8,850 nucleotides of DNA from an uncultured Clostridia bacterium (GTDB lineage: Bacteria; Bacillota; Clostridia; Lachnospirales; Lachnospiraceae), in the NCBI GenBank assembly GCA_947178045.1, contig CAMWWR010000051.1:1-8850 (forward strand). Reading direction: 5' to 3'. How positions within the stretch are numbered: the first letter of the stretch is position 1; the number at the start of each line of letters is the position of its first letter. The notes beneath the pieces are model-generated. The model had not been told where the DNA came from. It saw nothing but the letters and a program-made list of their open reading frames with translations, and did not search any database. A program made the position numbers and the translations under genes. Positions 1 through 7,808 of the stretch are shown here, piece by piece.

Positions 1-9
1 ATACGGATG

Positions 10-32
10 CGCGGGCCGGAGCCCCGCCCCGG
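10..32. other. GC-rich hairpin before ackA
   Basis: The first 78 bases hold no recognisable gene end: the three forward frames show only short anonymous tails, and I do not see a phosphotransacetylase C-terminus. GGGC at 13-16 pairs with GCCC at 21-24 around a CGGA loop, and the stem extends by two pairs (11-12 with 26-27) if one C is bulged. It could be an intercistronic hairpin, or the stem of a terminator for an upstream gene. No T-run follows, so terminator function is doubtful. Confidence 0.3.
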
Positions 33-78
33 ATAGTTATTAAAAAAGTGCATATATTATGCGGAAACGGGGATTACA

Positions 79-1278
79 ATGAAAATATTAGTTATCAATT
101 GCGGCAGCTCGTCGTTGAAATACCAGCTGATCGATTCGGAGACGGAGAAGGCGATTGCGGTGGGACTGTGCGAGCGCATCGGAATCGACGGGAGGCTTGT
201 GCATACGCCTGCGGGAAGCGAGAAGCTGATTTTTGAGAAGGCTCTGCCGGACCATGACGCAGCGGTGCAGGCGGTTCTGTCTGCGCTGACCGACAAAGAG
301 CACGGAGTGATTGATTCTCTGGCGGAGATCGGCGCGGTCGGACACCGCGTGGTACACGGCGGGGAGCGCTTTACGAAATCGGCCGTTATCGACGACGCCG
401 TCATTCAGGCAATCCGGGAGTGCAGCGACCTCGCGCCGCTCCACAATCCGGCGAATCTGATCGGCATCGACGCGTGCAGAAAGCTGATGCCGGGCGTGCC
501 GATGGTGGCCGTATTCGACACGGCGTTCCATCAGACAATGCCGAAAAAGGCGTATACCTATGCGCTCCCGTACGAATATTACGAGAAATACAAGATTCGC
601 CGCTACGGCTTCCACGGGACGAGCCACAGCTATGTCAGCAGGCGCGCCGCCGAGATCGCCGGGCTGGACTACGAAAATTCAAAGATCATCGTCTGCCATC
701 TCGGCAACGGTGCGAGCGTATCCGCCGTGCTTAACGGCTGCTCGGTTGATACAAGCATGGGCCTGACGCCGCTCGAGGGACTGATTATGGGAACCCGCTC
801 CGGCGATATCGATCCGGCCATCATTGAATTTATCGCGAAGAAGGAGCAGAAAACGCTGGATGAGATAATGACGCTGCTGAACAAAAAGTCGGGTGTCTAC
901 GGGTTATCGGGCGTGTCGAGCGATTTCCGCGATCTGGAGGCTGCGGCGACGGACGGCAACGAGCGCGCGAAGGACGCCGTCGAGGCATTCGTTTACCGGA
1001 CCGCAAAGTACATCGGCGCATACACGGCAGCGATGAACGGCGTGGACGCCATTGCCTTCACGGCGGGACTGGGAGAAAACGATAAGGCGGTCCGGCAGCG
1101 GATATGCGGCTATCTCGGCTATCTCGGCGTTACGGTTGACCCGGAGCGCAACGACGTGCGCGGCAAAGAGGCCGTTATAACAACGGACGACTCCAGGGTT
1201 AAAGCGCTTGTCGTTCCGACGAACGAGGAGCTCGCGATCGCGCGGGATACAGTCGCGCTGGTATCCGGCAGACAGTAG
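79..1278 (+). CDS. ackA: Acetate kinase
   Basis: Cytosolic enzyme interconverting acetyl phosphate + ADP and acetate + ATP; with phosphotransacetylase it forms the main fermentative ATP-yielding acetate pathway. The 399-residue length is normal for the family. The N-terminal ASKHA phosphate-binding signature (VINCGSSSLKYQL, residues 5-17) and the second signature (GFHGTSHSYVSRRA, 177-190) are both present. Residues equivalent to the known catalytic set of the Methanosarcina enzyme are intact: Asn7, Arg90, Asp147, His179, Arg240 and Glu383 (in PTNEELAIA). The nucleotide-binding stretch HLGNGASVSAV lies at 207-217. The start at 79 is chosen because the signature begins immediately (MKILVINCGSSS); the ribosome binding site is weak (purine-rich GGAAACGGGG at 62-71). 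A hairpin terminator follows at 1361-1399. The partner pta gene is not in the window; it commonly lies upstream. Confidence 0.98.
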   Translation: MKILVINCGSSSLKYQLIDSETEKAIAVGLCERIGIDGRLVHTPAGSEKLIFEKALPDHDAAVQAVLSALTDKEHGVIDSLAEIGAVGHRVVHGGERFTKSAVIDDAVIQAIRECSDLAPLHNPANLIGIDACRKLMPGVPMVAVFDTAFHQTMPKKAYTYALPYEYYEKYKIRRYGFHGTSHSYVSRRAAEIAGLDYENSKIIVCHLGNGASVSAVLNGCSVDTSMGLTPLEGLIMGTRSGDIDPAIIEFIAKKEQKTLDEIMTLLNKKSGVYGLSGVSSDFRDLEAAATDGNERAKDAVEAFVYRTAKYIGAYTAAMNGVDAIAFTAGLGENDKAVRQRICGYLGYLGVTVDPERNDVRGKEAVITTDDSRVKALVVPTNEELAIARDTVALVSGRQ

Positions 1279-1354
1279 CGGACTGCCGACGGAGGGCGGA
1301 AGGATGCCCGCACTCGCAGACGGCGGACTGTGGAAGGAAAACAGACAGAAATAA

Positions 1355-1363
1355 TGTCATAAT
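1355..1363 (+). promoter_or_regulatory. Candidate extended -10 element upstream of the YfhO pair
   Basis: TGTCATAAT matches an extended -10 (TGn followed by a hexamer one base from TATAAT). No good -35 is visible about 17 bases upstream (AGGAAA), so this rests on the extended -10 alone. Transcription would begin near 1370, inside the 5' arm of the terminator hairpin, so a transcript started here could not form the full hairpin and would read into the YfhO genes. Weakly supported; a promoter further upstream is possible. Confidence 0.3.
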
Positions 1364-1399
1364 ACTCCGAAGTAGAAAAAGGCGGCTTCGGAGTATTTT
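1361..1399 (+). terminator. Rho-independent terminator after ackA
   Basis: AATACTCCGAAG (1361-1372) and CTTCGGAGTATT (1386-1397) form a perfect 12-bp stem with a 13-base loop, ending in TTTT (1396-1399). It lies about 80 bases after the ackA stop and 39 bases before the YfhO start, so it probably ends the ackA transcript. The T-run is short, so termination may be partial and some read-through into the downstream genes is possible. Confidence 0.75.
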
Positions 1400-1438
1400 A
1401 TGCGTGCTCTGCCCGCCGAGGATAAGGAGAAATGTACC

Positions 1439-4372
1439 ATGCGGAAAAAAACAAAACTACGAGCGGAAGACATTCTTTCGGGAAAGAAAATATATCTGAT
1501 ATACTCTGCGGCTTTTGTGCTGATGTGCGCGGTGATTTTCCGCTGGTTTTACGGGAACGGACGCTCGTTTGTATGGTCGGCGGACGGCTGGAGCCAGCAT
1601 TTTAAGGCGCTTATTTATTATGCGGAATGGATGAGAAACGTCGTGAGGGAGCTCTTTGTCAATCACACGCTGAATATTCCGACCTTCAGCTTTTCCATCG
1701 GCTACGGCTCCGATATTCTGACGACGCTCCATTATTACGCCATCGGGGATCCGCTGAATCTTTTTTCGATTTTTGTTCCGACCGGCTATATGGTATATTT
1801 TTATGAATTTCTCATTCTGCTCCGGCTGTATCTTGCGGGCCTGTGCTTTATGAAATTCTGCTTTTATGTGCGGGGGCGTGGAACGGGTGCGCTGGCCGGG
1901 GCGTTTACCTGGGTTTTCTGCGGGTATGCGCTGTTCGCATCGATGCGGCATCCGTATTTCATTAATCCGATGATCTATCTGCCGCTGGTGCTGCTCGGCG
2001 TGGAAAAGCTTTTGCGGGAGAAAAAACCGGTCTGCCTTATTTTATCCGTGTTCCTCTCCGGTGTGAGCAATTTTTATTTTTTCTATGCAATCGTGCTGCT
2101 CACGGTAATTTATGTAGTGTTCCGTCTGGTCATGATCTGGCATGGGCAGGCGCAGCGCCGGGGCTTTGCTGCCTTAAAGAAGCCTCTGTACGCGCTGCTT
2201 CAGATTGCCGGCTGCTCGGTTGTCGGAGTTCTGCTCAGCGCCGCCGTGCTGCTGCCGGTCATCCTTATGTTTCTGGGGGATGCGAGGTCAGCGAGTGAGA
2301 ATGCGTACGATCTTTTCTATCAGAGGAGCTACTATGAAAAATTCCTGCCGTCCCTGATATCGTTCCGCAGCATGGGGAACTGGACGATTATGAGCTATTC
2401 GGCCGTCGTGCTGCCGGCCATTATCCTCCTGTTTTTAAAGAAGAAGAGCGGCGCGGCGTTAAAGACTGGCCTTTTGCTGCTGACCGGCTTTTTGCTGCTG
2501 CCGGTGTTCGGGCATATATTCAACGGCTTTTCCTATGTTTCCAACCGCTGGATCTGGGGCTACGCGATGCTGACGGCGTATATTCTGGCGGTGATGTGGG
2601 ATGAATTACTCTCAATGACGAGAAAGGAAATCTGCCTGCTCGCCGCCGTGTACGCCGGGTATGCCGTGATCTGCCTGCACCTTGTCCGGCAGTTTGAGAG
2701 CCGCAGATACACTTTCTTCCAGCTTGCGGTCGGGGCTGCGGCGATCACGGTTTTCGCTGCCGTGTCAGAGGGAAAAAGAAGAAGGCGGGTGGCGGACGCA
2801 GACCGCATGAAGTGGCTGAAGCTTCTTTCGGAGTCGCTCGTGCTCTGTCTTTTGCTTTGCAGCGCAGGCAGGAATGCGGCGCGCTTTTATTCGGAGGAGG
2901 GGGAAAATTATCCCGCGGACTTCTTGATGCAGAAATCCGTCAACCAGCGTCTTGACACAAACGAGGGGCGGGCGCTCGCGCTGCTTGCGGACGGGAGCTT
3001 CTGGCGGTATACCGGCCCAGCGGTCACACGAAACACCACCCTGCTGAACGGCCTGTCGAATACGCAGTACTACTGGAGCCTTGCAAACGGGGCGGTCGCA
3101 GAGTTTTTCAAAAGCCTCGGCGTGCCGGAGCCGCTGCCGTACGACTGCGAGGGGCTGGACGACCGGGCGATGCTTAATACGCTGCAGGGAGTCAGATACT
3201 ATGTCGCTTCCGCCTCAAAGTCGGAGGAGGCGCTTGTGCCGTTCGGCTTCGAGAAGGTGAATCTGCCGGAGAAGAGTCTGGCGAAAAAATACGCGGTATA
3301 TGAGAATTCGTACGCGCTGCCGCTCGGGTATACCTATTCCGGATATCTGCTGCGGAAGGATTACGATGAACTTCCGGATGCCGCGAGACAAGAGGCGATG
3401 CTTCAGGCGCTTGTGGTGGATGAACCGGTGGAGGACTTTGCTCCGGTCGATCCGCAGCTTACCGTAAAAAGCCTGCCGTATGAGATAAGCTTCAGCAGCA
3501 AAAATGTTTCGCAGCAGGGGAATTCATTTGTCGTCACAAAAAAGGGCGCATACGCCACGCTGAAATTTGAGGAGCCGGAGGCATGCGAAACCTGTCTTTT
3601 GCTGACCGGACTGAGCTTTGAGGGGGTATCGCCCCGCCTCCTGTACAATGATGACAAAAGCATCGATCCGTATGACCTGTTTACGCAGGAGGCATGGGAC
3701 GCGCTCTCCGCGAAGGAACAGGAGCAGAAGGAGAAGGCCGAACGGGATTACCGGGAGCCGACGAAGCTCGATATCTCCCTTGTGCTTACACTGGCGGACG
3801 GCTCCACCATCACCAGAACCGTGCCGTACCGCACGCCGAAATACACCTGGTATAATGGCGTCCATGATTTTCAGATGAATCTGGGGTATCACGAGCAGGG
3901 AAGCATGTCCCTCCGGATCAAATTTCCTCAGGTCGGAATCTACCGCTTTGAGCAGTTTGGAATATTCATCCAGCCGATGGAGCAGTATGCGGCATTGGTT
4001 GAGGAGCGCCGGGAGGACGTGCTGGAGGAGCTTGATCTGCACAATGACAACGAGGTGTTCGCGACAGGGCTCGTGACGGGGAAAATTTCGCTTGAGGAAC
4101 CGAAACTTCTTTGTATGGCCATTCCGCCGTCAAGGGGCTGGACAGCATACGTTGACGGGGAAAAGCAGGAGATTGTAACGGCAAATATTATGTCGATGGC
4201 CCTGCCGCTCTCGGCCGGGGAGCACGCAATCCGGCTGGAATACCGGACGCCGGGGCTTACAGCGGGCCTGCTCTGCTCCATAGCGGGCGGCTGTTTTCTG
4301 GCGGGCATCCTGCTGTACCGGCGCAGAAAAAACGGTCACAATAATTATCGCTCCCCGGAGCAGGAAGGTTGA
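1439..4372 (+). CDS. YfhO family polytopic membrane protein, paralogue 1 (probable GT-C type glycosyltransferase)
   Basis: A 977-residue membrane protein of the YfhO family (Pfam YfhO). In Bacillus and Listeria, members glycosylate lipoteichoic acid or related polymers on the outer face using lipid-linked sugars; the substrate here is unknown. I chose the ATG at 1439 (MRKKTKL) because AAGGAGA at 1424-1430 sits eight bases upstream; the ATG at 1400 is in the terminator tail and has no binding site. TM1 spans about 18-36. Asp49 and Gln53 (SADGWSQHFK) in the first outer loop match the family's D-x3-Q motif and are candidate catalytic residues. The YGSDILTTLHYYAIGDPLNLF block is at 89-109. About ten more hydrophobic segments run to residue ~476, with the family-like NGFSYVSNRW at 362-371. 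A large, probably extracytoplasmic region (about 480-938) ends in RGWTAYVDGEKQ (899-910), followed by a last TM (940-960) and a basic tail. An extra Lys/Glu-rich stretch (about 744-776) is absent from paralogue 2. Confidence 0.85.
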   Translation: MRKKTKLRAEDILSGKKIYLIYSAAFVLMCAVIFRWFYGNGRSFVWSADGWSQHFKALIYYAEWMRNVVRELFVNHTLNIPTFSFSIGYGSDILTTLHYYAIGDPLNLFSIFVPTGYMVYFYEFLILLRLYLAGLCFMKFCFYVRGRGTGALAGAFTWVFCGYALFASMRHPYFINPMIYLPLVLLGVEKLLREKKPVCLILSVFLSGVSNFYFFYAIVLLTVIYVVFRLVMIWHGQAQRRGFAALKKPLYALLQIAGCSVVGVLLSAAVLLPVILMFLGDARSASENAYDLFYQRSYYEKFLPSLISFRSMGNWTIMSYSAVVLPAIILLFLKKKSGAALKTGLLLLTGFLLLPVFGHIFNGFSYVSNRWIWGYAMLTAYILAVMWDELLSMTRKEICLLAAVYAGYAVICLHLVRQFESRRYTFFQLAVGAAAITVFAAVSEGKRRRRVADADRMKWLKLLSESLVLCLLLCSAGRNAARFYSEEGENYPADFLMQKSVNQRLDTNEGRALALLADGSFWRYTGPAVTRNTTLLNGLSNTQYYWSLANGAVAEFFKSLGVPEPLPYDCEGLDDRAMLNTLQGVRYYVASASKSEEALVPFGFEKVNLPEKSLAKKYAVYENSYALPLGYTYSGYLLRKDYDELPDAARQEAMLQALVVDEPVEDFAPVDPQLTVKSLPYEISFSSKNVSQQGNSFVVTKKGAYATLKFEEPEACETCLLLTGLSFEGVSPRLLYNDDKSIDPYDLFTQEAWDALSAKEQEQKEKAERDYREPTKLDISLVLTLADGSTITRTVPYRTPKYTWYNGVHDFQMNLGYHEQGSMSLRIKFPQVGIYRFEQFGIFIQPMEQYAALVEERREDVLEELDLHNDNEVFATGLVTGKISLEEPKLLCMAIPPSRGWTAYVDGEKQEIVTANIMSMALPLSAGEHAIRLEYRTPGLTAGLLCSIAGGCFLAGILLYRRRKNGHNNYRSPEQEG

Positions 4373-4376
4373 GTGA

Positions 4377-7178
4377 ATGAAAGATACAATGAGAAAACGG
4401 CGGGAGGGACTGCGCTTCTGGCTGATCTATACGGGGCTGTTTCTTGTGACGGCGTGCCTGGTATTTCATTATTTCTGGGCGAACGACCGCTCGTTCGTCT
4501 GGATGCCGGATGGCTGGAGGCAGCATTACAAGGGACTTTTATACTATTCGAAATGGCTTCGGGAGATCGTTTCCAATCTGTTTGTCAGGCACACGCTCCG
4601 CATCCCGACCTGGAGCTTTTCCATCGGCTACGGCTCGGATATTCTCACGACGCTGCACTATTACGCGATCGGAGACCCGCTGAATCTGTTTTCCGTGTTT
4701 ATACCGGAAGGGCTCATGCTGAGTTTCTATGAGCTTCTGATTCTGCTCCGGATCTATCTGGCGGGACTTGCCTTTTCGTACTACTGCTTTTACCGGGGAG
4801 TCGCCAACCGGCGTGCAGTGCTTGCCGGAGCGTTCGCCTACGCGTTTTGCGGCTACACGCTTTTTGCGGGCACGCGGCACCCGTACTTTTTGAACCCGAT
4901 GATTGATCTGCCGCTCTTGCTGACGGGAGTGGAGCGGCTGAAAAAGGAAAGAAAGCCGGGACTGTTTATCGGCAGTGTTTTCCTGTCGGTCGTGAGCAAT
5001 TTTTATTTCTTTTATATGATCGTCGTGCTGACGGTGCTCTATGTGGCGTTCCGGCTGTTCCAGTGGTTCCGTAAAGAGGAGTGGAAGCAGGCGGCCGGCT
5101 TTGTCGCAAAGCTTGCGGTCTGCGCGGTGGCGGGTGTTCTGGCGGGAATGACGATTTTGCTGCCGATCCTGCTGGTGTTCGCGAATAGCGCAAGGCTGGA
5201 TACCGGGTATGTGTACAGCGCGCTCTATAATCCGAAATATTATGAAACCTTCCTGATGTGCTTTCTGAGCTATGCTTCGCCGGGAGACTGGACGAGATTC
5301 GGCTATGGGGCTCTTGTACTGATCGCTGTTTTTTCCATGCTGACAAGGCGGGGAAATGCGGTCAGAAAGGCAGGCTTTCTGGTGCTGACCGCGTTATTCC
5401 TGCTGCCGTTTTTCGGCTATGCGATGAATGGCTTTTCGTATGTATCAAACCGCTGGTGCTGGGGCTACAGCATGCTGATTGCCTTTATTCTGGCGGCAGA
5501 GTGGGAGGAGCTTCTGTCCGCGGCGCGCAGGCGAAAGCTGGCTTTATGCGGCATGACGGCAGCGTATGCCGTCCTGTGCGCAGTGTTTTGCCGGAGAACA
5601 AATTTCGGCGACAAAACAGGAGTGACGGCCGCGCTGGTGATCGCCTTCCTCAGCCTGCTCGTGCTGCTTTTCGTTCCGGGTGATCGCGGCGAAGCCAGGG
5701 GAAAGCGTGCGCGGTTTGCCTGCGAGGGAGCACTGCTTCTGCTCCTGTTTGCGAATATCGGCGTGATAGCGTACCGCGAATATTCGCCGGAGCAGCAGGA
5801 GTATATTTCTGAATTTAAGAGAAGAACGTGGTTTTACCCGAACTTTGCGACCTCCGAATCGTATGCCGTCCGGCGGGCGAGTGCGGATGAGACGGAATTT
5901 TTCCGGTACACCGGACGCGATCTGATCCCGAATGCCTCCCTGCGCTACGGCCTGTCCAACACGCAGTTTTACTGGAGTCTGGGCAACGGGCTGATTGCGG
6001 ACTATATCGCGGAACAGGCGCTTTCGGAGCATCTGGGCTACAACTACCTGGGGCTGGACGACCGGACGATGCTCTGCGCGCTTGCCGGAGTGAAATACCA
6101 CACGACCACGGAAAAGGAGGCGGGAAAGTATGTGCCTTACGGCTATGAGCCGGCGCTGAACGGGAAGGCTGTGGAGAAGTATGTGGTTTCCCGGAATTCG
6201 TACGCGCTGCCGCTCGGCTACACTTACGACGGCTGGATCCCGCGGGAGGAATACGAGGCGCTTGACGTGCGGGCAAAGCAGGAGGCCATGCTGCAGGGCG
6301 TCGTGCTTGAGGAGGAGCCGGAGAGCTTTGCGCGGGTCACCCCGGTCTCAACCGCGCAGAGCGTTCCGTACGAGCTTGTCTGGAAGGATAAGCAGATAAG
6401 CCGGGGAGAGGACGGAAGTTTTATTGTCAAAAAGAAAAATGCCGCGCTGACCTTTGAATTTGCCGGCCTGCCGGAATGCGAGACCTATCTGGCGCTCTAC
6501 GGGCTGACGTATGAGGGCGTTCCTGTCGAGGGCAACCGCTACTGGGCGGAGGAACAGGTCTTTACCATGCAGGTGAGCGCGGCGGACGCGGACGGAAACA
6601 CGATTGAAAAGTCCTTCAAATACCTTGGGGAATCGCACGAGCATTACAGCAACCGGCATGATTTTTATATCAATCTCTGCTACAGCGGGACGGCGAAGGT
6701 GTCGATAACCTTGAAATTTCCGACGGTGGGCATCTACCGCTTTGAGCGGATGGAGATCGTGTGCCAGCCGATGGAGCTTTACCAAAGCGCCGTGCAGGAG
6801 CTGGGAAGAGAAGTGCTCACGCAGGTCGATACCTACAGCGACAACCGGGTGTATGCCTCAAACCGCGTGACCGGCAAAATACAGCTCGAGAAGCCGAAGC
6901 TGCTCGTGCTTGCCGTCCCGTATTCAAGCGGCTGGAGCGCTTATGTCGACGGAGAGAAGCGGGAGCTTTTACAGGCAAACACGATGTTCTGTGCGCTGGA
7001 GCTTGAGGCGGGGGCGCACGAGATCGAGCTGCGCTACCGCACGCCAGGGCTTGCGGCCGGGATCGCGCTGTCCCTGGTCGGGTTTGGAATGTGGGCCGGA
7101 ATTGTGGTATATTGCAGGAAAAAGTACGGCGGAACAGAAAAAGAACCTGACACACAGCAGGGGCTGCAGGGAGTATAA
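4377..7178 (+). CDS. YfhO family polytopic membrane protein, paralogue 2
   Basis: A 933-residue protein, collinear with the preceding gene over its whole length, so a tandem duplication product that has diverged. The start codon lies 4 bases after the upstream stop, with AGGAAGG (4362-4368) as binding site inside the end of the first gene, so the two are almost certainly co-transcribed. Shared landmarks: TM1 about 13-33; outer-loop PDGWRQHYK with Asp45 and Gln49; YGSDILTTLHYYAIGDPLNLF at 85-105; SVVSNFYFFY (204-213); NGFSYVSNRW (351-360); YGLSNTQFYWSLGNG (524-538); NSYALPLGYTY (607-617); SGWSAYVDGEKREL (851-864); last TM about 892-912 and a polar tail. It lacks the Lys/Glu-rich insertion of paralogue 1. 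As for that protein, envelope polymer glycosylation is inferred from the family, and no donor-lipid synthase or flippase is adjacent. An in-frame ATG at 4389 is an alternative start. No terminator is seen before the yceD promoter, so read-through into yceD is possible. Confidence 0.85.
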   Translation: MKDTMRKRREGLRFWLIYTGLFLVTACLVFHYFWANDRSFVWMPDGWRQHYKGLLYYSKWLREIVSNLFVRHTLRIPTWSFSIGYGSDILTTLHYYAIGDPLNLFSVFIPEGLMLSFYELLILLRIYLAGLAFSYYCFYRGVANRRAVLAGAFAYAFCGYTLFAGTRHPYFLNPMIDLPLLLTGVERLKKERKPGLFIGSVFLSVVSNFYFFYMIVVLTVLYVAFRLFQWFRKEEWKQAAGFVAKLAVCAVAGVLAGMTILLPILLVFANSARLDTGYVYSALYNPKYYETFLMCFLSYASPGDWTRFGYGALVLIAVFSMLTRRGNAVRKAGFLVLTALFLLPFFGYAMNGFSYVSNRWCWGYSMLIAFILAAEWEELLSAARRRKLALCGMTAAYAVLCAVFCRRTNFGDKTGVTAALVIAFLSLLVLLFVPGDRGEARGKRARFACEGALLLLLFANIGVIAYREYSPEQQEYISEFKRRTWFYPNFATSESYAVRRASADETEFFRYTGRDLIPNASLRYGLSNTQFYWSLGNGLIADYIAEQALSEHLGYNYLGLDDRTMLCALAGVKYHTTTEKEAGKYVPYGYEPALNGKAVEKYVVSRNSYALPLGYTYDGWIPREEYEALDVRAKQEAMLQGVVLEEEPESFARVTPVSTAQSVPYELVWKDKQISRGEDGSFIVKKKNAALTFEFAGLPECETYLALYGLTYEGVPVEGNRYWAEEQVFTMQVSAADADGNTIEKSFKYLGESHEHYSNRHDFYINLCYSGTAKVSITLKFPTVGIYRFERMEIVCQPMELYQSAVQELGREVLTQVDTYSDNRVYASNRVTGKIQLEKPKLLVLAVPYSSGWSAYVDGEKRELLQANTMFCALELEAGAHEIELRYRTPGLAAGIALSLVGFGMWAGIVVYCRKKYGGTEKEPDTQQGLQGV

Positions 7179-7186
7179 AAAATAAG

Positions 7187-7215
7187 TTGACAAACCGCGC
7201 ACCCCTAAGTATAAT
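7187..7215 (+). promoter_or_regulatory. Consensus housekeeping promoter for yceD-rpmF
   Basis: TTGACA (7187-7192) and TATAAT (7210-7215) are separated by exactly 17 bases, a perfect match to the sigma-A/sigma-70 consensus. The -35 begins nine bases after the last base of the YfhO stop codon. Transcription should start near 7222, giving a leader of about 57 bases before the yceD ATG. A strong constitutive promoter fits the high demand for ribosomal protein L32. Confidence 0.92.
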
Positions 7216-7234
7216 ACTAGCAGTGTCTATTTTT

Positions 7235-7254
7235 GAGGGTGTATTTGCGCCCTC
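7235..7254 (+). promoter_or_regulatory. Hairpin in the yceD-rpmF leader
   Basis: GAGGGTG (7235-7241) pairs with CGCCCTC (7248-7254) through seven pairs including one G-U, with a six-base loop, in the 5' untranslated region about 24 bases before the yceD start. It has no T-run, so it is not a simple terminator. It may stabilise the mRNA 5' end or serve as a binding site for autogenous control, but neither role can be shown from sequence. Confidence 0.45.
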
Positions 7255-7278
7255 GTGTGTGTGAGACGGGAGAGATTT

Positions 7279-7806
7279 ATGCGGATCAGCCTGGCGGAGA
7301 TTATGAATCGCAGAGAGGGAGTTACCGAGCTGTCCGTGCCGTTGGAATTCTCGGTGTTCGAGCGAAACGGCGTGGCGTATGAGGTGCTTCGCAAATCCGA
7401 GGTTCGGGTCGCGCTGAGCAGTCCGGCTGCAAAGCGGGTCTGCATCAGGCTGGAGGCGCAGGTCGTTCTGTCTGCTCCGTGTGACCGGTGTCTGGAGGAG
7501 GTTGAGCTTCCGTTTGATATCCGTTACAGCCGGGAGATCGATTTTTCGAAGACCGGGGAGGAGCGCGCGGAAGAATTAGACGAGCTATATTACATTTCCG
7601 GTTTTGACCTGGATGTTGACCAGCTTATTTTTGAGGAGCTGCTGGTCGATTTTCCGGCAAAAATACTCTGCAGGGAGGACTGCAAGGGCATCTGCAGGGT
7701 ATGCGGAGCCAACCTGAACGACGGCGAATGCGGCTGTGACCGCGCAACGCCTGATCCGAGGATGGCGGCCATCCGGGATATTTTCAATAATTTTAAGGAG
7801 GTGTAA
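7279..7806 (+). CDS. yceD: DUF177 / YceD family ribosome biogenesis protein
   Basis: A 175-residue cytosolic protein of the DUF177 (YceD) family, almost always encoded immediately before rpmF; the bacterial and plastid family is tied to 23S rRNA accumulation and large-subunit maturation, with the exact role unsettled. Visible marks: the APCDRCLEEVELP motif (residues 70-82), the acidic DVDQLIFEELLVDFP block (about 111-125), and a C-terminal cysteine cluster (CREDCKGICRVCGANL followed by ECGC) typical of the clostridial form and likely to bind zinc, then DPRMAAIRDIF near the end. I start at the ATG at 7279 (MRISLAEIM) because GGGAG at 7268-7272 is well spaced; a GTG at 7255 in frame is part of the leader hairpin region and would add eight residues without support. 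The last codons overlap the rpmF binding site, so translation is probably coupled. Confidence 0.93.
   Translation: MRISLAEIMNRREGVTELSVPLEFSVFERNGVAYEVLRKSEVRVALSSPAAKRVCIRLEAQVVLSAPCDRCLEEVELPFDIRYSREIDFSKTGEERAEELDELYYISGFDLDVDQLIFEELLVDFPAKILCREDCKGICRVCGANLNDGECGCDRATPDPRMAAIRDIFNNFKEV
7795..7802 (+). promoter_or_regulatory. Strong ribosome binding site for rpmF
   Basis: AAGGAGGT is a full match to the anti-Shine-Dalgarno sequence and lies six bases before the rpmF ATG, inside the last codons of yceD. It fixes the rpmF start and suggests high-level, coupled translation. Confidence 0.9.
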
Positions 7807-7808
7807 CG

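Noticed and set aside
1268..1330. Imperfect direct repeat (GCAGACAGTAGCGGACTG and GCAGACGGCGGACTG) around the ackA stop
   Set aside because: The two copies differ in length and sequence, lie in GC-rich DNA, and no further copies or function are visible; probably chance or a minor old duplication.
1400..1438. Earlier in-frame ATG for the first YfhO gene
   Set aside because: It lies at the end of the terminator T-run with no ribosome binding site; the ATG at 1439 has AAGGAGA at the right distance and starts a typical basic N-terminus before TM1.
4373..4732. Forward open frame starting with GTG at 4373
   Set aside because: It runs out of frame inside the second YfhO gene, whose full-length similarity to the first paralogue decides the frame.
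5544..6101. Long minus-strand open frame inside the second YfhO gene
   Set aside because: It is antisense to a conserved coding region, has low-complexity basic composition typical of shadow frames in GC-rich DNA, and no ribosome binding site stands out. The same applies to minus-strand frames at 57-627, 1457-1951, 3524-4042 and 6348-6785.
7255..7278. GTG start adding eight residues to the YceD protein
   Set aside because: It directly follows the leader hairpin with no binding site; the ATG at 7279 has GGGAG upstream and gives the family-like N-terminus MRISLAEIM.
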